DNA of 64,000 bases, from assembly GCF_009189165.1 (NCBI RefSeq), contig NZ_CP045118.1:4216001-4280000 (forward strand). The letters are read 5' to 3'. Under the pieces are notes generated by a model. That model saw only the letters and a list, made by a program, of their open reading frames with translations, was not told the origin of the DNA and did no database searches. The stretch comes from Pseudomonas sp. SCB32 (lineage in GTDB: Bacteria; Pseudomonadota; Gammaproteobacteria; Pseudomonadales; Pseudomonadaceae). A program made the position numbers and the translations under genes. Below, piece by piece: positions 1-12,300 of the stretch (position 1 is the first letter of the stretch; each line of letters opens with the position of its first letter).

Positions 1-666
<666 letters not shown>

Positions 667-676
667 CAGATCGCAA

Positions 677-1675
677 TCAATCGATCAGTTGTGCGGCGCG
701 CAGCTCGCTGATGCCCTGCTGCCAGCGCGGCAGCTGCTTGTATTCGGTGCCCGGCCAGGCAGTGGCGCGCATGCGTTGCAGGCGCTGCGGCGCAGTGACC
801 GTGAGGCGCTGCAATGCGCTCAGCGCCAGCTCGGCGGAGGCGCGATCATTGCACACCAGGCCCATGTCGCAGCCGGCAGTCAGTGCAGCCTCGATGCGGT
901 TGGCGGCATCGCCCACCACGTGGGCGCCGGCCATGGACAGGTCGTCGCTGAAGATCACCCCGTCGAAGCCCAGCTCGCCGCGCAGGATGTCCTGCAGCCA
1001 GCGGCGCGAGAAACCGGCGGGATTCGGATCGACCTGCGGGTAGATCACGTGGGCCGGCATCAGCGCATCCAGCTCACCGGACAGACGCTGGAACGGAATC
1101 AGGTCGCAGGCGCGGATCTGCTCCAGGCTGCGTTCGTCCTCGGGGATCGCCACATGGGAATCCGCCTCCGCCCAGCCGTGACCGGGGAAGTGTTTGCCGG
1201 TAGCCGCCATGCCGGCGTCATGCATACCGCGAATGAACGCACCGGCCAGCGCGACCGCGCGCTCCGGATTGCCCTCGAAGGCGCGGCTGCCGACCACGGC
1301 GCTGCGCTGGTGATCCAGGTCCAGTACCGGGGCGAAGCTGAGGTCCAGTCCCACGGCCAGTACCTCGGTCGCCATCAGCCAGCCGCACTGCTCGGCCAGG
1401 CGCTCGGCATTGTCGTTATCCGCGATGGCGCGCATCGCCGGCAGGCGCAGGAAGCCCTGGCGCAGGCGCTGCACGCGACCGCCTTCCTGGTCTACGGCCA
1501 GGAGCAGGTCCGGGCGCACCGCGCGGATGGCAGCGCAGAGCTCACGCACCTGGCGCGGCGACTCGATGTTGCGGGCAAAGATGATCAGGCCGCCCACTTC
1601 CGGGTGGCGCAGTATCTGGCGGTCCTCGGCGGTCAGCCAGGTGCCGCCGATGTCGAGCATCAGGGAGCCTTGCAT
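677..1675 (-). CDS. nagZ: Beta-N-acetylhexosaminidase NagZ
   Basis: The glycoside hydrolase family 3 enzyme NagZ removes GlcNAc from 1,6-anhydroMurNAc muropeptides in the cytoplasm. It belongs to peptidoglycan recycling and, in pseudomonads, helps make the AmpC-inducing signal. The protein shows the GH3 signature regions VDQEGGRVQRL, KHFPGHG and VIFSDDLSMAGA. The KHFPGHG loop carries the His of the His/Asp acid-base pair and FSDDL the nucleophile Asp. The start is set at the ATG at 1675 (MQGSLMLDIGG), which matches the P. aeruginosa protein; an ATG two codons upstream (1681) is also possible. The length (332 aa) is normal. It lies 14 bp after the L,D-transpeptidase gene and is probably cotranscribed with it. 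Confidence 0.96.
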   Translation of the reverse strand: MQGSLMLDIGGTWLTAEDRQILRHPEVGGLIIFARNIESPRQVRELCAAIRAVRPDLLLAVDQEGGRVQRLRQGFLRLPAMRAIADNDNAERLAEQCGWLMATEVLAVGLDLSFAPVLDLDHQRSAVVGSRAFEGNPERAVALAGAFIRGMHDAGMAATGKHFPGHGWAEADSHVAIPEDERSLEQIRACDLIPFQRLSGELDALMPAHVIYPQVDPNPAGFSRRWLQDILRGELGFDGVIFSDDLSMAGAHVVGDAANRIEAALTAGCDMGLVCNDRASAELALSALQRLTVTAPQRLQRMRATAWPGTEYKQLPRWQQGISELRAAQLID

Positions 1676-1689
1676 GTGCATTCCTTAAT

Positions 1690-2223
1690 TCACTTCTCTT
1701 GAGTAGAGCGGGCCACCTGCCACTGCGGGCAGGCGGCCTCTTCGATACGGACCTGGCAATGGAGGGGAACCCGGGGAAAGAGTTCCAGCAGATCGTCATT
1801 GCGCAGGCGGATACAGCCATGGGACAGCGGCGAGCCCATGGGCTCGCTATCAGGCGTGCCGTGCAGGTAGATGTAACGGCGGAAGGTGTCGACCTCGCCC
1901 ATCCGGTTGCGCCCCGGCTCGCAGCCGCTGAGCCAGAGGATGCGCGTGAGAATCCAGTCACGGCCGGGAAACGCCTCGTGCAGTGCCGGGGTCCAGACTT
2001 CGCCGGTCCAGCGGCGCCCCTTGAGCACTGCCCCCTTGGGCAAACCGTCGCCGATGCGCGCGCGAATCTGATGCAGACCGCGCGGCGTGCAGCCGGAGCC
2101 ACTGAGTTCACCGGCGCCATTGGCCGCCGTGGAGACCGGCAGGCGCACACTCAGTTGCTCCCCGGCAAAGCCGTAGAGCAACTGGTCGGACAGGGAAATA
2201 TGGAGGAGATCGAGATCAGCCAT
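1690..2223 (-). CDS. YkuD-family L,D-transpeptidase, no signal peptide
   Basis: This 177-aa protein carries the YkuD catalytic signature. His121 begins HGTPDSEPMGSPLSHGCIRL, and the putative nucleophile is Cys137 in SHGCIRLRN. YkuD enzymes make 3-3 peptidoglycan cross-links, attach lipoproteins, or cleave or exchange tetrapeptide stems. The start MADLDLLHISL has no hydrophobic signal or lipobox, unlike typical periplasmic members, so it is either exported another way or acts on cytoplasmic recycling intermediates. The second reading fits its position directly upstream of nagZ on the same strand. The family call is firm; the substrate is inference. Confidence 0.9.
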   Translation of the reverse strand: MADLDLLHISLSDQLLYGFAGEQLSVRLPVSTAANGAGELSGSGCTPRGLHQIRARIGDGLPKGAVLKGRRWTGEVWTPALHEAFPGRDWILTRILWLSGCEPGRNRMGEVDTFRRYIYLHGTPDSEPMGSPLSHGCIRLRNDDLLELFPRVPLHCQVRIEEAACPQWQVARSTQEK

Positions 2224-2279
2224 GGCCGGCTACTTTAGCCGATCAGGACAGCACCGCCCAGCGCGAAGCCGGGCGTCAT

Positions 2280-2990
2280 TCAGACCTTGGCCGGCGCGGC
2301 GCTCGACTTGCTGCGCGGCTTGAGCTGGGCTCCGGCCAGGGAAGGATCGCTGACACCACTGTCGGCACGCATGCCGGCGGCGAGGAACGGCACCATCAGG
2401 CGCATCACCTGCTCGATGGAGGTGTTCACGCCGAAGTCGTTCTCAGCCATGGCGCGCAGCGCCTTGATGCCGGACATGCTGAACACAGCAGTACCCAGCA
2501 TGAAGTGCACGCGCCAGAACAGCTCCAAGGGCGGCAGACGCGGTGCGGCTTCATGTACCAGCAGCATGTAGCGGCGGAACACTTTGCCGTAGACCTCTTC
2601 GAGGTACTTGCGCAGGTGGCCCTGGCTCTGGCTGAACGCCAGACCCAACAGGCGCATGAAGATGGACAGGTCATTGCCACTGCGCGGCTTTACCGCCATG
2701 GCCTGGACGACCAGCAATTCCAGCAGCTCTTCCAAGGTGGCGCGCGCCGCGTCAGGCTTGGCCTGGCGGCGATCCAGCTCCTTCTCGAGACTGGCGCAGA
2801 ACGGGCCGAGGAAGCGCGAGAAAACCGCCTGGATCAGCGCCTTCTTCGAACCGAAGTGATAGTTCACCGCCGCGAGGTTCACCCCCGCCTTGCTGGTGAT
2901 CAGACGCAAGGAAGTCTCAGCGAAGCCTTTCTCCGCGAACAGCTGTTCCGCAGCATCCAGGATGCGTTCGACGGTTTCCGACTGGGCCAT
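2280..2990 (-). CDS. psrA: TetR-family regulator PsrA
   Basis: TetR-family repressor/activator that senses long-chain fatty acids. In P. aeruginosa it represses itself and fadBA5 and activates rpoS. The N-terminal helix-turn-helix is conserved (about residues 5-50: MAQSETVERILDAAEQLFA, then LRLITSKAGVNLAAVNYHFGSKKAL), followed by a ligand domain with FWRVHFMLG and MRLMVPFLAAGM. The start at 2990 matches the known protein; an in-frame ATG at 3008 would add six residues and overlap the operator. A double PsrA-type palindrome lies at 3006-3032, just upstream, which fits autoregulation. It is divergent from lexA. Confidence 0.96.
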   Translation of the reverse strand: MAQSETVERILDAAEQLFAEKGFAETSLRLITSKAGVNLAAVNYHFGSKKALIQAVFSRFLGPFCASLEKELDRRQAKPDAARATLEELLELLVVQAMAVKPRSGNDLSIFMRLLGLAFSQSQGHLRKYLEEVYGKVFRRYMLLVHEAAPRLPPLELFWRVHFMLGTAVFSMSGIKALRAMAENDFGVNTSIEQVMRLMVPFLAAGMRADSGVSDPSLAGAQLKPRSKSSAAPAKV

Positions 2991-3005
2991 GGCTACTCCG
3001 CCTGA

Positions 3006-3032
3006 CAAACACTTGTTTGAAACATACGTTTC
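3006..3032. promoter_or_regulatory. Tandem PsrA operator upstream of psrA
   Basis: Two palindromes share one base: CAAAC-ACTT-GTTTG at 3006-3019 and GAAAC-ATAC-GTTTC at 3019-3032. Both fit the published PsrA consensus (G/C)AAAC-N(2-4)-GTTT(G/C) exactly. They lie 16 bp before the psrA start codon, so occupancy would block transcription or initiation. The site assignment comes from sequence; binding is inferred. Confidence 0.85.
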
Positions 3033-3198
3033 AGGGTCTCACATTGTCAAGCAAAGCGCGATCGATTGTTAACAGAAACATGGGCAATGCGACGAGGTGA
3101 GTTCAATTTCAGCAAGACGCTTGCCAGCCCGCACAGGTTACATCCACGGGCGCCGCACTGACAGTCGCAAGAAATTAGGCATTGCCACGACGCCGCCA

Positions 3199-3214
3199 CT
3201 GTATATAATTCCAG
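3199..3214 (+). promoter_or_regulatory. LexA box 1 (SOS operator) of lexA
   Basis: CTGTATATAATTCCAG matches the SOS operator CTG-N10-CAG with an AT-rich centre. It lies 23 bp before the lexA ATG and probably overlaps the lexA promoter. Confidence 0.9.
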
Positions 3215-3217
3215 TCA

Positions 3218-3233
3218 CTGTATAAAAAGCCAG
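3218..3233 (+). promoter_or_regulatory. LexA box 2 (SOS operator) of lexA
   Basis: CTGTATAAAAAGCCAG is a second CTG-N10-CAG match, centred 19 bp after box 1 and ending 3 bp before the ATG at 3237. Paired operators in front of lexA are common and give tight autoregulation. Confidence 0.9.
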
Positions 3234-3236
3234 AGT

Positions 3237-3857
3237 ATGGACATGCTGAAGCTGACGCCGCGCCAAGCCGAGATCCTCGCCTTCATCAAACGCTGCCTGG
3301 AAGACAACGGCTATCCGCCCACTCGCGCGGAGATCGCCCAGGAACTCGGCTTCAAGTCGCCCAACGCCGCCGAGGAGCACCTTAAAGCCCTCGCCCGCAA
3401 AGGCGCCATCGAGATGACCCCGGGCGCTTCGCGTGGCATCCGCATCCCCGGCTTCGAACCCAAGACCGCCGCCAACGATGACGAGCTGCCGATCATCGGC
3501 CGTGTTGCCGCTGGCGCACCGATCCTTGCTGAGCAGAACGTCGACGACACCTGCCGCATCAATCCCACCTTCTTCAACCCGCCGGCCGACTACCTGCTGC
3601 GGGTGCGCGGGCAGAGCATGAAGGACGTCGGCATCATGGACGGCGACCTGCTCGCCGTGCACGTCACCCGCGAAGCGCGCAACGGTCAGATCGTGGTCGC
3701 CCGACTGGGAGAAGAGGTGACGGTGAAGCGTTTCAAGCGCGAAGGCAGCAAGGTCTGGCTGCTCGCCGAAAACCCCGAGTTCGCCCCCATCGAGGTCGAC
3801 CTCAAGGAACAGGAACTGGTCATCGAAGGCTTGAGCGTCGGCGTGATCCGTCGCTGA
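3237..3857 (+). CDS. lexA: SOS repressor LexA
   Basis: Represses SOS genes and undergoes RecA-stimulated self-cleavage. The N-terminal winged helix (about 1-70) contains [28 protein letters not shown]. The peptidase S24 domain has the Ala92-Gly93 cleavage site (RVAAGAPI), Ser127 (RGQSMKD) and Lys164 (VTVKRF), so it should be autocleavable. Length (206 aa) is standard. The start at 3237 gives MDMLKLTP; the internal ATG at 3243 is equally plausible because neither has a strong Shine-Dalgarno. Two SOS boxes precede it. sulA follows after 13 bp, making a lexA-sulA operon typical of pseudomonads. Confidence 0.98.
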   Translation: MDMLKLTPRQAEILAFIKRCLEDNGYPPTRAEIAQELGFKSPNAAEEHLKALARKGAIEMTPGASRGIRIPGFEPKTAANDDELPIIGRVAAGAPILAEQNVDDTCRINPTFFNPPADYLLRVRGQSMKDVGIMDGDLLAVHVTREARNGQIVVARLGEEVTVKRFKREGSKVWLLAENPEFAPIEVDLKEQELVIEGLSVGVIRR

Positions 3858-3870
3858 ACAGGAGACACCC

Positions 3871-4344
3871 ATGCAGTACCCGCAGCCGCTGAACCTGCCG
3901 CAACTCCCGCTGTTCCAGGAAGCACTCTGGGCGAGCGGTACTGCTCCTTCGCTCCCGGAGCTGCTGGAAGACACACTCGCCGACGATGAAAGCGCCTTCA
4001 GCGAAATCGCCCTGCGCGGCCTTCACGGTCAATGCCTGACCCTTTTGGCCCCCATGCTCCGCGAGCTGAGCGAAGAAAGCGATTCCCGGTGGCTTACACT
4101 GATCGCCCCGCCCTCCAGCCTGACCCCGGACTGGTTGCGCAAGGCAAGACTGAACCGCGAGGGCATCCTGCTGTTGCCGGCGCGCGACCAGGCCGCCGCC
4201 CAGGCCCTGGCCTGCGAGGCACTGCGCCTGGGCAACAGTCATACGGTGGTGAGCTGGCTGAACCTCAGCGCGAAGGCGCGTACGCAGCTATCCCGCGCCG
4301 CCGTTGCCGGCCGGGCGCAGAGCCTGAACATTCGTCTGGGTTGA
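3871..4344 (+). CDS. sulA: Cell division inhibitor SulA
   Basis: SOS-induced inhibitor of FtsZ polymerisation, here 157 aa. It shows the SulA/RecA-like fold signature SRWLTLIAPPSSLTPDWLRKARLNREGILLL and the later LRLGNSHTVVSWLNL. It starts 13 bp after lexA with a GGAGA Shine-Dalgarno (CAGGAGACACCC then ATG) and shares the lexA operators. It ends at a hairpin terminator (4353-4374). Confidence 0.95.
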   Translation: MQYPQPLNLPQLPLFQEALWASGTAPSLPELLEDTLADDESAFSEIALRGLHGQCLTLLAPMLRELSEESDSRWLTLIAPPSSLTPDWLRKARLNREGILLLPARDQAAAQALACEALRLGNSHTVVSWLNLSAKARTQLSRAAVAGRAQSLNIRLG

Positions 4345-4352
4345 AACAGAAG

Positions 4353-4374
4353 CTTCGCCGCGAATGCGGCGAAG
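4353..4374. terminator. Bidirectional hairpin between sulA and the convergent small gene
   Basis: A perfect 9-bp stem, CTTCGCCGC / GCGGCGAAG, with a GAAT loop lies between two convergent genes. There is little T-tract on either side, so strength is uncertain. Confidence 0.65.
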
Positions 4375-4383
4375 TGGAAGAAC

Positions 4384-4623
4384 TCAGTGCAGGACGCGCG
4401 GACCTTCGTCATCCATGCCCATGTCGCCGCCTTCGGCGAGACGACCAGCCATCTGCACACCGACATTGAACATCGCCTTGGCGATCTCGATGTGCTGGCC
4501 TTGCAGGAAGCCCTTGGCATTGGCGGAGAATTCCAGGGTCACCAGCGACTCCTCATCATCCGCGCGACGCAGCACGATACGCCCGTCAGGCAGCTCTACG
4601 ATTTCCAGAAATGAGGTTGGCAT
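4384..4623 (-). CDS. Conserved hypothetical protein, 79 aa
   Basis: The product starts MPTSFLEIVELPDGRIVLRRADDE at the ATG at 4623; a longer frame upstream has no support. It is a small soluble acidic protein without signal or membrane segment. The beta-rich N-terminus is followed by an amphipathic helix (GQHIEIAKAMFNVGVQMAGRLAE). A homologue sits at the same place in P. aeruginosa (PA3009, as I recall). Function unknown. Convergent with sulA. Confidence 0.8.
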   Translation of the reverse strand: MPTSFLEIVELPDGRIVLRRADDEESLVTLEFSANAKGFLQGQHIEIAKAMFNVGVQMAGRLAEGGDMGMDDEGPRVLH

Positions 4624-4736
4624 AGCGAAGGTTCTCCACAGCAGAACCGGTAGTGTAACAGTCACATCCGCTACACCCTAGCGCAACATTCCACCATTCG
4701 ACTGGATGGTCGCGGCTCTGCGTATCAGCGCACCAA

Positions 4737-5258
4737 TCAGAGCTCGGTCAGCGATGCGCGGAAGCGCAGCACCAGCTCCTTCAGGGATTTGCGCCAGGAC
4801 TCGAGTTCTTCGTTGCCCAACTCGGCCGGCGCTTCGTCGTCGACGTTGATCGCCTGGATCAGCGGCTGGGTGGGATCGGCCTTGGCCTTCTTCGGCTCGC
4901 TCGGCGGCTGGAACAGCGCGGCGTAGGCAGCCAGCAGGCGACCCAGCCAAGCCTCCGGCGATTGCGCCAGTTCGACCATTTCCGCCAGCTCCGGGCTCGG
5001 CGCGGCGGCCAGCACCTCGGCATTCAGCAGCATGTCGACGCGCGGGGCGCCAGCCTGCGGCAGGCGGTAGTAGCCGGCGATCTCATGGGCCACGCCCAGC
5101 ACCGCGCCATAGAGATGGAACAGCGCCGCTTCGCGCTCGGCCTGGATGCGCGCCTGGACGTTCATCGCGCGTGCCGACTCGGCAGTACGCCAGGCATCCA
5201 GAGCGAGACCGGCGAAGAACAGCTTCTGGTTGGTACGGGTATAGAGTTCGTGCGCCAT
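4737..5258 (-). CDS. Conserved hypothetical helical protein, 173 aa
   Basis: The start MAHELYTRTNQKLFFAGLALDAWR at 5258 has an upstream GAGAGG. The protein is mostly alpha-helical and soluble, with no signal peptide; the middle has a hydrophobic helical stretch (ALFHLYGAVLGVAHEIAGYY) and a Pro/Lys-rich linker (PPSEPKKAKADP). Homologues occur at this place next to topA in other pseudomonads. No function is recognised. It follows topA on the same strand but a strong hairpin (5295-5320) separates them. Confidence 0.8.
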   Translation of the reverse strand: MAHELYTRTNQKLFFAGLALDAWRTAESARAMNVQARIQAEREAALFHLYGAVLGVAHEIAGYYRLPQAGAPRVDMLLNAEVLAAAPSPELAEMVELAQSPEAWLGRLLAAYAALFQPPSEPKKAKADPTQPLIQAINVDDEAPAELGNEELESWRKSLKELVLRFRASLTEL

Positions 5259-5294
5259 GGCCAGGCCCTCTCGCAATCCACGTCGGCAGTATAA

Positions 5295-5320
5295 GCACGC
5301 CCCGCTATAGCGGGGCGTGC
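5295..5320 (-). terminator. Hairpin downstream of topA
   Basis: A perfect 26-nt palindrome, arms of 13 bp (GCACGCCCCGCTA and its complement), starts 7 bp after the topA stop on the minus strand. The trailing sequence (TTATACT) is only weakly T-rich. Probably a topA terminator or attenuator ahead of the 173-aa gene. Confidence 0.7.
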
Positions 5321-5326
5321 CTTCCA

Positions 5327-7933
5327 TCAGCGCTTGTCTTCGACTTTCCACTTACCGCCGTCGAAGAACGCGCGCCAGCCGGTGGGCTTGCCTTCGACCT
5401 CGGACTGCACGTACTGCTCCTTGGTCTTGCGGCTGAAGCGGATCACCGCCGGGCGGCCATCCGGGTCCTTCGCCGGAGCGGCGAGCAGGAAGTGATACTT
5501 CGGATCCAGCTCGTCCTTGTGCGGCAGCAGCTCGGCAACCAGCGGAGCGCGAGTCTCGCGGTTCTTCGGGAACTGGCTGGCGGCCAGGAACAGGCCGGAA
5601 GCGCCGTCACGCAGTACGTAGATGTCGTCCACCTTCTCGCACTTGAGTTCCGGCATGCGGATGGCGTCCATCTTCGGCGGCGCGGGCTCGCCGTTCTTCA
5701 GCAGCTTGCGGGTGTTCTTGCAGGTCGCGTTGGTGCAGCCGAAGAACTTGCCGAAACGGCCGGTCTTCAGTTGCATCTCGCTACCGCACTTGTCGCATTC
5801 CAGGCTCGGGCCTTCGTAGCCTTTGATGCGGTACTGGCCCTCCTCGATCTCGTAGCCAGCGCAATCCGGGTTGTTGCCACAGATGTGCAGCTTGCGCTTC
5901 TCGTCGACCAGGTAGGCGTCCATCGCGGTGCTGCAGATCGGGCAGCGGTGCTTGCCACGCAGTACGCGGGATTCGGATTCGCCTTCGTCGTCCGCGGCGA
6001 TTTCATCGCCCGGAATCAGATTGATCGTGGCCTTGCAGCGCTCTTTCGGCGGCAGGCTGTAGCCCGAGCAGCCGAGGAACACGCCGGTGGAGGCGGTACG
6101 GATCATCATCGGCCGGCCACATTCGCGGCAGGGGATGTCGGTCAGGGTCGGCTGGTTGGCGCGCATGCCGTCGTTGGCGGCTTCGGCCAGGTCGAGCTTC
6201 TTGCGGAAGTCGCCGTAGAACTCGTCCAGCAGGTGTTTCCAGTCGCGCTCGCCCTGGGCCACGTCATCGAGGTGCTCTTCCATGCCGGCGGTGAAGCCGT
6301 AGTCCATCAGGTTGGAGAAGCTCTCGTTGAGGCGCTCGGTTACGATGTCGCCCATCTTTTCCGCGTAGAAACGGCGGTTGTGGGTGGTGACGTAGCCGCG
6401 CTCCTGGATGGTGGAGATGATCGCCGCGTAGGTGGACGGACGGCCGATGCCACGCTTTTCCAGTTCCTTGACCAGGCTGGCTTCGGAGAAGCGCGCCGGC
6501 GGCTTGGTGAAGTGCTGGCTCGGGTCGAGCTTGAGCAGCTTCATGGCGTCGCCCTGGTTCATTTCCGGCAGGACATCATCCTCGCCCGGCTTGCTCTGCT
6601 GCGGCAGCACCTTGGTGTAGCCGTCGAACTTGAGGATGCGGCCCTTGGCGCGCAGCTCGAAGTCACCGGCGGCGACGCTGACGGTGGTGGACAGGTACTC
6701 GGCCGGTGGCATCTGGCAGGCCACGAACTGGCGCCAGATCAGGTCGTACAGGCGCTCGGCATCACGCTCCATGCCCGAAAGCTGGGTCGGACGCAGGTTG
6801 ACGTCGGAAGGACGAATCGCTTCGTGTGCTTCCTGGGCGCCTTCCTTGCTGGAGTAGAAGTTCGGCTTGGCCGGCAGGTATTTCTTGCCGAACTCGCTGT
6901 CGATGAAGCCGCGCACCATGTCGATGGCATCGGCCGACAGGTTGGTCGAGTCGGTACGCATATAGGTGATGTAGCCCGCCTCGTAGAGACGCTGGGCCAT
7001 CATCATGGTCTTCTTCACCCCGAAGCCCAGGCGGTTGCTCGCGGCCTGCTGCAGGGTGGAGGTGATGAACGGCGCCGAAGGCTTGCTGGAAGTCGGCTTG
7101 TCTTCGCGCTTGGCGATGCTGTAGCTGGAGGCCTTGAGCTTCTCCAGGGCAGCGGTGGCCTGGGCTTCGTTCAGCGGCTTGAAGGCTTCGCCCTTCTCGC
7201 GCACTACTTCGAAGCGGACCTTGTCGTTCTTCGGCGTGCCGAGGTCGGCATGCACTTCCCAGTACTCTTCCGGTACGAAGGCGCGGATCTCGCGCTCACG
7301 CTCGACCACCAGCTTCACCGCCACCGACTGCACGCGGCCGGCGGACAGGCCGCGGGCGATCTTGGCCCACAGCAGCGGCGAGACCATGTAGCCCACCACG
7401 CGATCGAGGAAGCGGCGCGCCTGCTGGGCATTCACGCGGTTGATATCCAGCTCGCCGGGCCGGGAGAAGGCCTCCTGGATGGCCTTCTTGGTGATTTCGT
7501 TGAAGACCACGCGCTTGTAGCGCGAGTCATCGCCGCCGATGGCCTCGCGCAGGTGCCAGGCAATGGCCTCCCCTTCGCGGTCCAAGTCGGTTGCGAGATA
7601 GATGGTGTCGGCATCCTTGGCCAGGCGGCGCAGCTCGTCGATCACCTTTTCCTTGCCGGGCAGGATCTCGTACTTGGCCTTCCAACCGTGCTCCGGGTCG
7701 ACGCCCATGCGAGTGAAGAGCTGGCGCTTGGCCTTCTCTTTCGGCGACAGGGCCGGCGCCTCGGCAGCCGTCTTGCGTCCTTTGGCCGCAGGCTCCTTCG
7801 AAGCGGAAGAGCCGCTGGTGGGCAGGTCGCGGATGTGGCCGATGCTCGACTTCACCACGTACTGGTTGCCCAGGTACTTGTTGATGGTCTTGGCCTTGGC
7901 CGGTGATTCCACGATGACCAGCGATTTACCCAT
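5327..7933 (-). CDS. topA: DNA topoisomerase I
   Basis: Type IA topoisomerase that relaxes negative supercoils. The Toprim domain begins [17 protein letters not shown] and continues with [17 protein letters not shown]. The core carries the active-site Tyr in [17 protein letters not shown], and [22 protein letters not shown]. The C-terminus has Cys4 zinc ribbons ([25 protein letters not shown]). The start is the ATG at 7933; the earlier in-frame ATG at 7996 would add an unconserved leader. At 868 aa it equals the P. aeruginosa length as I recall it. Confidence 0.98.
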   Translation of the reverse strand: MGKSLVIVESPAKAKTINKYLGNQYVVKSSIGHIRDLPTSGSSASKEPAAKGRKTAAEAPALSPKEKAKRQLFTRMGVDPEHGWKAKYEILPGKEKVIDELRRLAKDADTIYLATDLDREGEAIAWHLREAIGGDDSRYKRVVFNEITKKAIQEAFSRPGELDINRVNAQQARRFLDRVVGYMVSPLLWAKIARGLSAGRVQSVAVKLVVEREREIRAFVPEEYWEVHADLGTPKNDKVRFEVVREKGEAFKPLNEAQATAALEKLKASSYSIAKREDKPTSSKPSAPFITSTLQQAASNRLGFGVKKTMMMAQRLYEAGYITYMRTDSTNLSADAIDMVRGFIDSEFGKKYLPAKPNFYSSKEGAQEAHEAIRPSDVNLRPTQLSGMERDAERLYDLIWRQFVACQMPPAEYLSTTVSVAAGDFELRAKGRILKFDGYTKVLPQQSKPGEDDVLPEMNQGDAMKLLKLDPSQHFTKPPARFSEASLVKELEKRGIGRPSTYAAIISTIQERGYVTTHNRRFYAEKMGDIVTERLNESFSNLMDYGFTAGMEEHLDDVAQGERDWKHLLDEFYGDFRKKLDLAEAANDGMRANQPTLTDIPCRECGRPMMIRTASTGVFLGCSGYSLPPKERCKATINLIPGDEIAADDEGESESRVLRGKHRCPICSTAMDAYLVDEKRKLHICGNNPDCAGYEIEEGQYRIKGYEGPSLECDKCGSEMQLKTGRFGKFFGCTNATCKNTRKLLKNGEPAPPKMDAIRMPELKCEKVDDIYVLRDGASGLFLAASQFPKNRETRAPLVAELLPHKDELDPKYHFLLAAPAKDPDGRPAVIRFSRKTKEQYVQSEVEGKPTGWRAFFDGGKWKVEDKR

Positions 7934-8025
7934 GGATCGGAATATTCCTGCGTCGAAAAGATGAATTAATAAGGAGGGAGGCGCTTGGAGCGGCACCGCT
8001 ATATATAGTGGCGGTCACGCCAAGG

Positions 8026-8289
8026 TCAAGCTTGGGTTTCGCCGGACGGGCCAGCCTGAAGACCCAGCGGATCGTTTTCCGCACTGACCAGGGCGAAGCG
8101 CGGAACCCGCTCGCCGTTCACTTCCACCGCCTCGGTGAACATGCTCAGCGGACGCACCCAGAGGCCGAATTCACCGTACAGCGCCTGGTAGATCACCAGC
8201 GTCTCTTCGGTCTCGGAATGCCGTGCCACACCGAGCACACGGTACTGCTGCCCCTTGTAGTGTCGATACAGTCCGGTCTGCAGTTGCAT
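8026..8289 (-). CDS. DUF1653 domain protein
   Basis: 87-aa protein beginning MQLQTGLYRHYKGQQYRVLGVARHSETEE. The motif GLYRHYKG..Y.V...A.HSET.E..V.Y..LYG..GLWVRP..MF is diagnostic of DUF1653, a small beta-barrel family of unknown role. The start at 8289 follows GAGGACG. It lies upstream of topA in the same direction, with the topA promoter region (an AT-rich CTATATATAG at about 8000) between them. Confidence 0.9.
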   Translation of the reverse strand: MQLQTGLYRHYKGQQYRVLGVARHSETEETLVIYQALYGEFGLWVRPLSMFTEAVEVNGERVPRFALVSAENDPLGLQAGPSGETQA

Positions 8290-8370
8290 GGGTCGTCCTC
8301 TTGCGGCTGGCAGAAAAAAGGCCGCGATTGTCCATGTTGCCCTCGTCCTCGGCAATCCCCACCGAGCGGA

Positions 8371-8407
8371 GCCGAAAAAACAAAAGCCGGGGCACAAGGC
8401 CCCGGCT
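8371..8407 (-). terminator. Rho-independent terminator of fadBA
   Basis: The stem AGCCGGGGC / GCCCCGGCT (8385-8393 and 8399-8407, 5-nt loop) is followed on the minus strand by TTTGTTTTTT. It lies 31 bp after the fadA stop. Confidence 0.9.
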
Positions 8408-8437
8408 CGTCCATCTTCGACAGCTTAGACGGGATCG

Positions 8438-9628
<1,191 letters not shown>

Positions 9629-9643
9629 CTATTCGTTGCGCAC

Positions 9644-11791
<2,148 letters not shown>

Positions 11792-12300
11792 CAACTGATC
11801 TCCACGCTAGGGAAGCTTGAAATCACACGTCGGACGCCGTGTATCGAGACTGCCCGGCAGTCGCCGAGGATAGTCCCAAAGCTGGCGGCACACCCGCCGA
11901 CGCGATAGCCGGGGCGTTCTGACCGAATCATCGCACATGGCAAACGCTCGATTCATACGCCCGTTTGATTTGGGTGCGCCCACCTTCTAGGAAAAGCCGG
12001 TGCTTGTCAATCGGCGAGACGCAACAGTCGCAAAGCGGCCGGAACGTCTGGGCCGGAGCATTCAGCAAGCTCACCCTCTTCTATTCACCATACCTATCGT
12101 GACAATTTGCACCTGGCACAGGAGTGCCGGAAAACTCGGTATACAACTGTTCAAACTCGGGACTGCACGTTAGAGTCCGACGGCAATGGCGATCTGCCTG
12201 CTGCCATCGAACGAAAGGACTTCGCTCGCCGGCCAGCCGGACCGCCTGGAACCTGTGGAACACAACAACAAGAAGCCCATGGCTCCAAGGAGATGGAACG
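11792..12300. other. Intergenic region upstream of fadBA (about 510 bp)
   Basis: It holds the fadBA promoter region on the minus strand, with the PsrA-like double site at 11941-11967, and the leader of the plus-strand gene at 12301. Short open frames at 12081-12300 have no recognisable similarity or good ribosome sites. No RNA gene was seen. Confidence 0.6.
11941..11967. promoter_or_regulatory. Candidate tandem PsrA operator upstream of fadBA
   Basis: CAAAC-GCTC-GATTC (11941-11954) and CATAC-GCCC-GTTTG (11954-11967) each differ from the PsrA consensus palindrome at one base. They share one base and span 27 bp, the same geometry as the site in front of psrA. PsrA repression of fadBA5 is established in P. 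aeruginosa; this placement is inferred from the motif. Confidence 0.65.

Noticed and set aside
5171..7906. 911-aa open frame on the plus strand
   Set aside because: It is fully antisense to topA; GC-rich codon bias in the real gene keeps the complementary frame open. The translation is low-complexity Leu/Val/Ala/Gly/His-rich without motifs.
7995..8015. CTATATATAG near-palindrome upstream of topA
   Set aside because: Likely just the AT-rich promoter core; no known regulator matches and symmetry is short.
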